A stretch of 7,644 nucleotides of DNA, taken from assembly GCA_038199265.1 (NCBI GenBank), contig JBBPZD010000101.1:1-7644 (forward strand), read 5' to 3'. Every line of letters starts with the position of its first letter. Position 1 is the stretch's first letter. Origin of the DNA: Allobranchiibius sp038199265. GTDB lineage: Bacteria; Actinomycetota; Actinomycetes; Actinomycetales; Dermatophilaceae. Shown here one piece after another: positions 5,998 through 7,644 of the stretch. Under the pieces are notes generated by a model, which was given only the letters and a program-made list of their open reading frames with translations, had not been told where the DNA came from and did no database searches. A program made the position numbers and the translations under genes.

Positions 5998-7619
5998 GCG
6001 TTCTCTGGACCTTGACCGGCACCCCCGAGGAGGTCGTGTCCACGCGTCCCCACGACCGGTTCGAATCGGTCGCGTACTCCTTGATGAAGCACGGCGACGG
6101 CGCATCGATCCACCTGCTGGGCTCCCGGTTGGGGCACCGCCTGTTAGCTGATCACGGGCCTGTTCTCATGGCCGAGGCGGCGCCGGTTTTCCCGGTTGCC
6201 TACCTGGCTGTTCCGCCTGCCTGCTGGTACCTCGCGGCCGAGGCGTTGGCGGTCGTCAACGACGCGCGGTCCGCGATGGGGTTGCTGCCCGGCCGGTTGG
6301 TGCATGTCCGAAAGGATGCGGTCACGACGACCGACTACGCGGCTTCGACCGCCGTTCAGCGCGAGGTGGAACTGGCCGGGATCGGCTTCGAGGTCGGTCA
6401 GCCTCTCACCGGGTCGGTCGCGGTGGTCGTCGATGACGTTCGCGTGACCGGGTCAGCGGAGCAGACGATCGTCGCCGCGTTGGGGGCTGCTGATCCGGCC
6501 GAGATGCTGACCGCGTACGTCGCGGTGTGCGATGAAACGCTGGCGCTGTCGCCGCATGTGGAACAGGTGCTCAATCAGGTGGCGGTCACCTCACCGCTGG
6601 ATCTGCTGCCCGCAATCGAGGCCGACGCGTTCTGCCTGACCATCCGCTTCCTGAAGTTTGCGCTCGGCAGCCCGGATCTTGCCCAGTTCGTGCAGCGGTG
6701 CCCGCAGCCGGTGCTACTCGCGATGTACGACGGGGTGGTTGCCACTGGCTCGGGGTTCGCCGATGCGTATGCCCCCGGGGTGACGTTGCTGCAAACCGGC
6801 CTCGGCGAGTTCCGGTATGCGCTCGTTCGCCTGCGGGCGGCTGACAGTGGCCTGCCCGCAGACGGTCACGGACCTGTCGGTGCGCAGGCGTACAGCCGCT
6901 TCAAACATGGCAGCGGGGCTGTCGCAACGCGCTTCGCCCAATTGTTGGCCAAGCAGTACGCCGACCATCACGACCTGCACAGCGGGCAGCGCGTGTGGGT
7001 GTCCGGATCGGGTTTCGCCGAGGTGCCACCCGCCGCGACGGCCCTGTTGCAACCGTTCGTTGCCGCACTGAGAGGACTGGTGCCGGGGGTTGACGCGCGC
7101 GCGTTGCGGGTGCACCGGTCGGGGAGGAGTCCAGGCGACTACGCCTCGATGAGCCCGGCTGATCGTGACGCCGCACTGCGCGATGACGCGATGTACATCG
7201 AAGGCGGTGTCGATCTGCACGGGGAACTGATCGTCGCGCTGGACGACATCCGCGTCACCGGTAACCACGAGCGGGCGATGAACGCGTGCCTGACTTCCGC
7301 GGGCGCCGGCTGGATAGATCACCTGTACCTGGTCGATGCGGCCGCGTTCGCAACGTCTCCGCAGATGGAAGCATCGCTCAATCTCAGCGCTGTGGCTGGC
7401 GTCGAGCAGCTACTCGCGATCGTCAGTGCACCGGACTTCACGCCCAACGCCCGGGTGTGCCGGCGGGTACTGACCCTGCCGGCCGACGAGTTGGAGACCT
7501 TCGTCGCCGACGCGCCAGGGTTGGTCCTGGACTGGATCCGGTGGGCTGTCGAGGCGGATCACCTTGCGGCAATCGAGCAGTTCGCCGCCGGTGCGCAGCG
7601 GTTCTCCCAGCTCGGCTGA
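5994..7619 (+). CDS. Tandem phosphoribosyltransferase protein of the Ter locus (two PRTase domains)
   Basis: This 541-residue protein holds two related PRTase domains. Domain 1 (about 24-245) has AYSLMKHGDGA (27-37), VPP (73-75), TDYA (113-116) and the PRPP-binding motif VAVVVDDVRVTGS (142-154). Domain 2 (about 297-515) has AYSRFKHGSGA (299-309), VSGSGFAEVPP (336-346), GDYA (381-384) and LIVALDDIRVTGN (412-424). After each PRPP motif comes a matching helical part: SPHVEQVLN with AV and LLPAI in copy 1, and SPQMEASLN with AV and LLAIV in copy 2. The offset between copies is about 268-272 residues throughout, so the whole unit was duplicated. Type I PRTases use PRPP to form or break N-glycosidic bonds; in ter loci such enzymes are predicted to help build a nucleoside-like metabolite. 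The base substrate is unknown. The protein is cytosolic. The start overlaps the HAD stop, and GGAAGAG at 5976-5982 is a possible ribosome-binding site. Confidence 0.9.
   Translation: MSVLWTLTGTPEEVVSTRPHDRFESVAYSLMKHGDGASIHLLGSRLGHRLLADHGPVLMAEAAPVFPVAYLAVPPACWYLAAEALAVVNDARSAMGLLPGRLVHVRKDAVTTTDYAASTAVQREVELAGIGFEVGQPLTGSVAVVVDDVRVTGSAEQTIVAALGAADPAEMLTAYVAVCDETLALSPHVEQVLNQVAVTSPLDLLPAIEADAFCLTIRFLKFALGSPDLAQFVQRCPQPVLLAMYDGVVATGSGFADAYAPGVTLLQTGLGEFRYALVRLRAADSGLPADGHGPVGAQAYSRFKHGSGAVATRFAQLLAKQYADHHDLHSGQRVWVSGSGFAEVPPAATALLQPFVAALRGLVPGVDARALRVHRSGRSPGDYASMSPADRDAALRDDAMYIEGGVDLHGELIVALDDIRVTGNHERAMNACLTSAGAGWIDHLYLVDAAAFATSPQMEASLNLSAVAGVEQLLAIVSAPDFTPNARVCRRVLTLPADELETFVADAPGLVLDWIRWAVEADHLAAIEQFAAGAQRFSQLG
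6417..6455 (+). other. PRPP-binding motif, PRTase domain 1
   Basis: It encodes VAVVVDDVRVTGS (residues 142-154 of the 541-residue protein), a hydrophobic strand followed by Asp-Asp and a Thr-Gly turn. This is the type I PRTase signature that holds the ribose phosphate of PRPP. Confidence 0.85.
7227..7265 (+). other. PRPP-binding motif, PRTase domain 2
   Basis: It encodes LIVALDDIRVTGN (residues 412-424), the counterpart of the motif in domain 1, exactly 270 residues downstream. The Asp-Asp pair and the Thr-Gly are kept, so both sites could bind PRPP. Confidence 0.85.
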
Positions 7620-7628
7620 TGTCGAGCG

Positions 7629-7644
7629 ATGCGCCGTGAGCGGA
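7629..7644 (+). CDS. Possible start of the next gene of the operon (truncated by the window)
   Basis: After the PRTase stop at 7617-7619, an ATG at 7629 opens a frame (M-R-R-E-R) that runs off the window, and a GTG at 7636 opens another (V-S-G). Either could start the next gene of the operon. The short spacing matches the rest of the operon. Too little is visible to name a product; an ATP-grasp or aldolase-type enzyme, or another PRTase-module gene, would fit the context. Confidence 0.2.

Noticed and set aside
5250..6137. 295-codon open frame on the minus strand over the HAD gene
   Set aside because: The + strand frame carries all four HAD motifs in order, so the minus frame is a shadow.
7619..7639. 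ATG at 7619 overlapping the PRTase stop, as the start of the next gene
   Set aside because: It reads only six codons before a TGA at 7637-7639.

Overview
The window is a GC-rich stretch, all coding on the + strand, from what looks like a high-GC Gram-positive (actinobacterial) chromosome. Clues are the C/G-ending codons, the use of GTG and TTG starts, and the protein families present. I cannot fix the genus. It is almost wholly coding: eight genes plus the likely start of a ninth. The largest gap between genes is 34 bases.

Layout. (1) 1-740 is the C-terminal part of a TelA/KlaA-type toxic-anion-resistance protein. (2) 744-1247 is a small, mostly helical protein of unknown function. (3) 1244-1807 is a divergent TerD-fold protein that has lost the acidic metal-site residues. 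(4) 1804-2937 is a TerA-like protein with a long Pro/Ala/Ser linker carrying five LDLG motifs. (5) 2963-3550 is a canonical TerD with the strongest ribosome-binding site in the window. (6) 3585-4730 is a polytopic membrane protein of the TerC-related DUF475 family. (7) 4727-5317 is another TerD-fold protein, of the TerX/TerZ type. (8) 5320-5997 is a small HAD-superfamily hydrolase. (9) 5994-7619 is a protein made of two tandem phosphoribosyltransferase (PRTase) domains. (10) The last bases probably hold the start of one more gene.

This is a Ter (tellurite-resistance/stress-response) locus. Genes 1-7 form the structural part: cytosolic TelA and Ca-binding TerD-fold proteins around a membrane protein. 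Genes 8-9 belong to the biosynthetic arm often linked to ter genes, in which PRTase, HAD and usually ATP-grasp and aldolase enzymes are predicted to make a nucleoside-like metabolite. That arm is a prediction from comparative genomics, and its product is unknown. Genes are joined by GTGA or ATGA overlaps or gaps of 2-34 bases, so the set is probably one operon with translational coupling. I see no promoter, terminator, RNA gene, mobile element or CRISPR array.

The system as a whole belongs to a known class. The less ordinary points are the LDLG-repeat linker in the TerA-like protein, the duplicated PRTase whose copies differ at the glycine-rich loop, the HAD with Trp in place of the second motif-I Asp, the TerD paralogue stripped of its metal site, and the uncharacterised partner of TelA.
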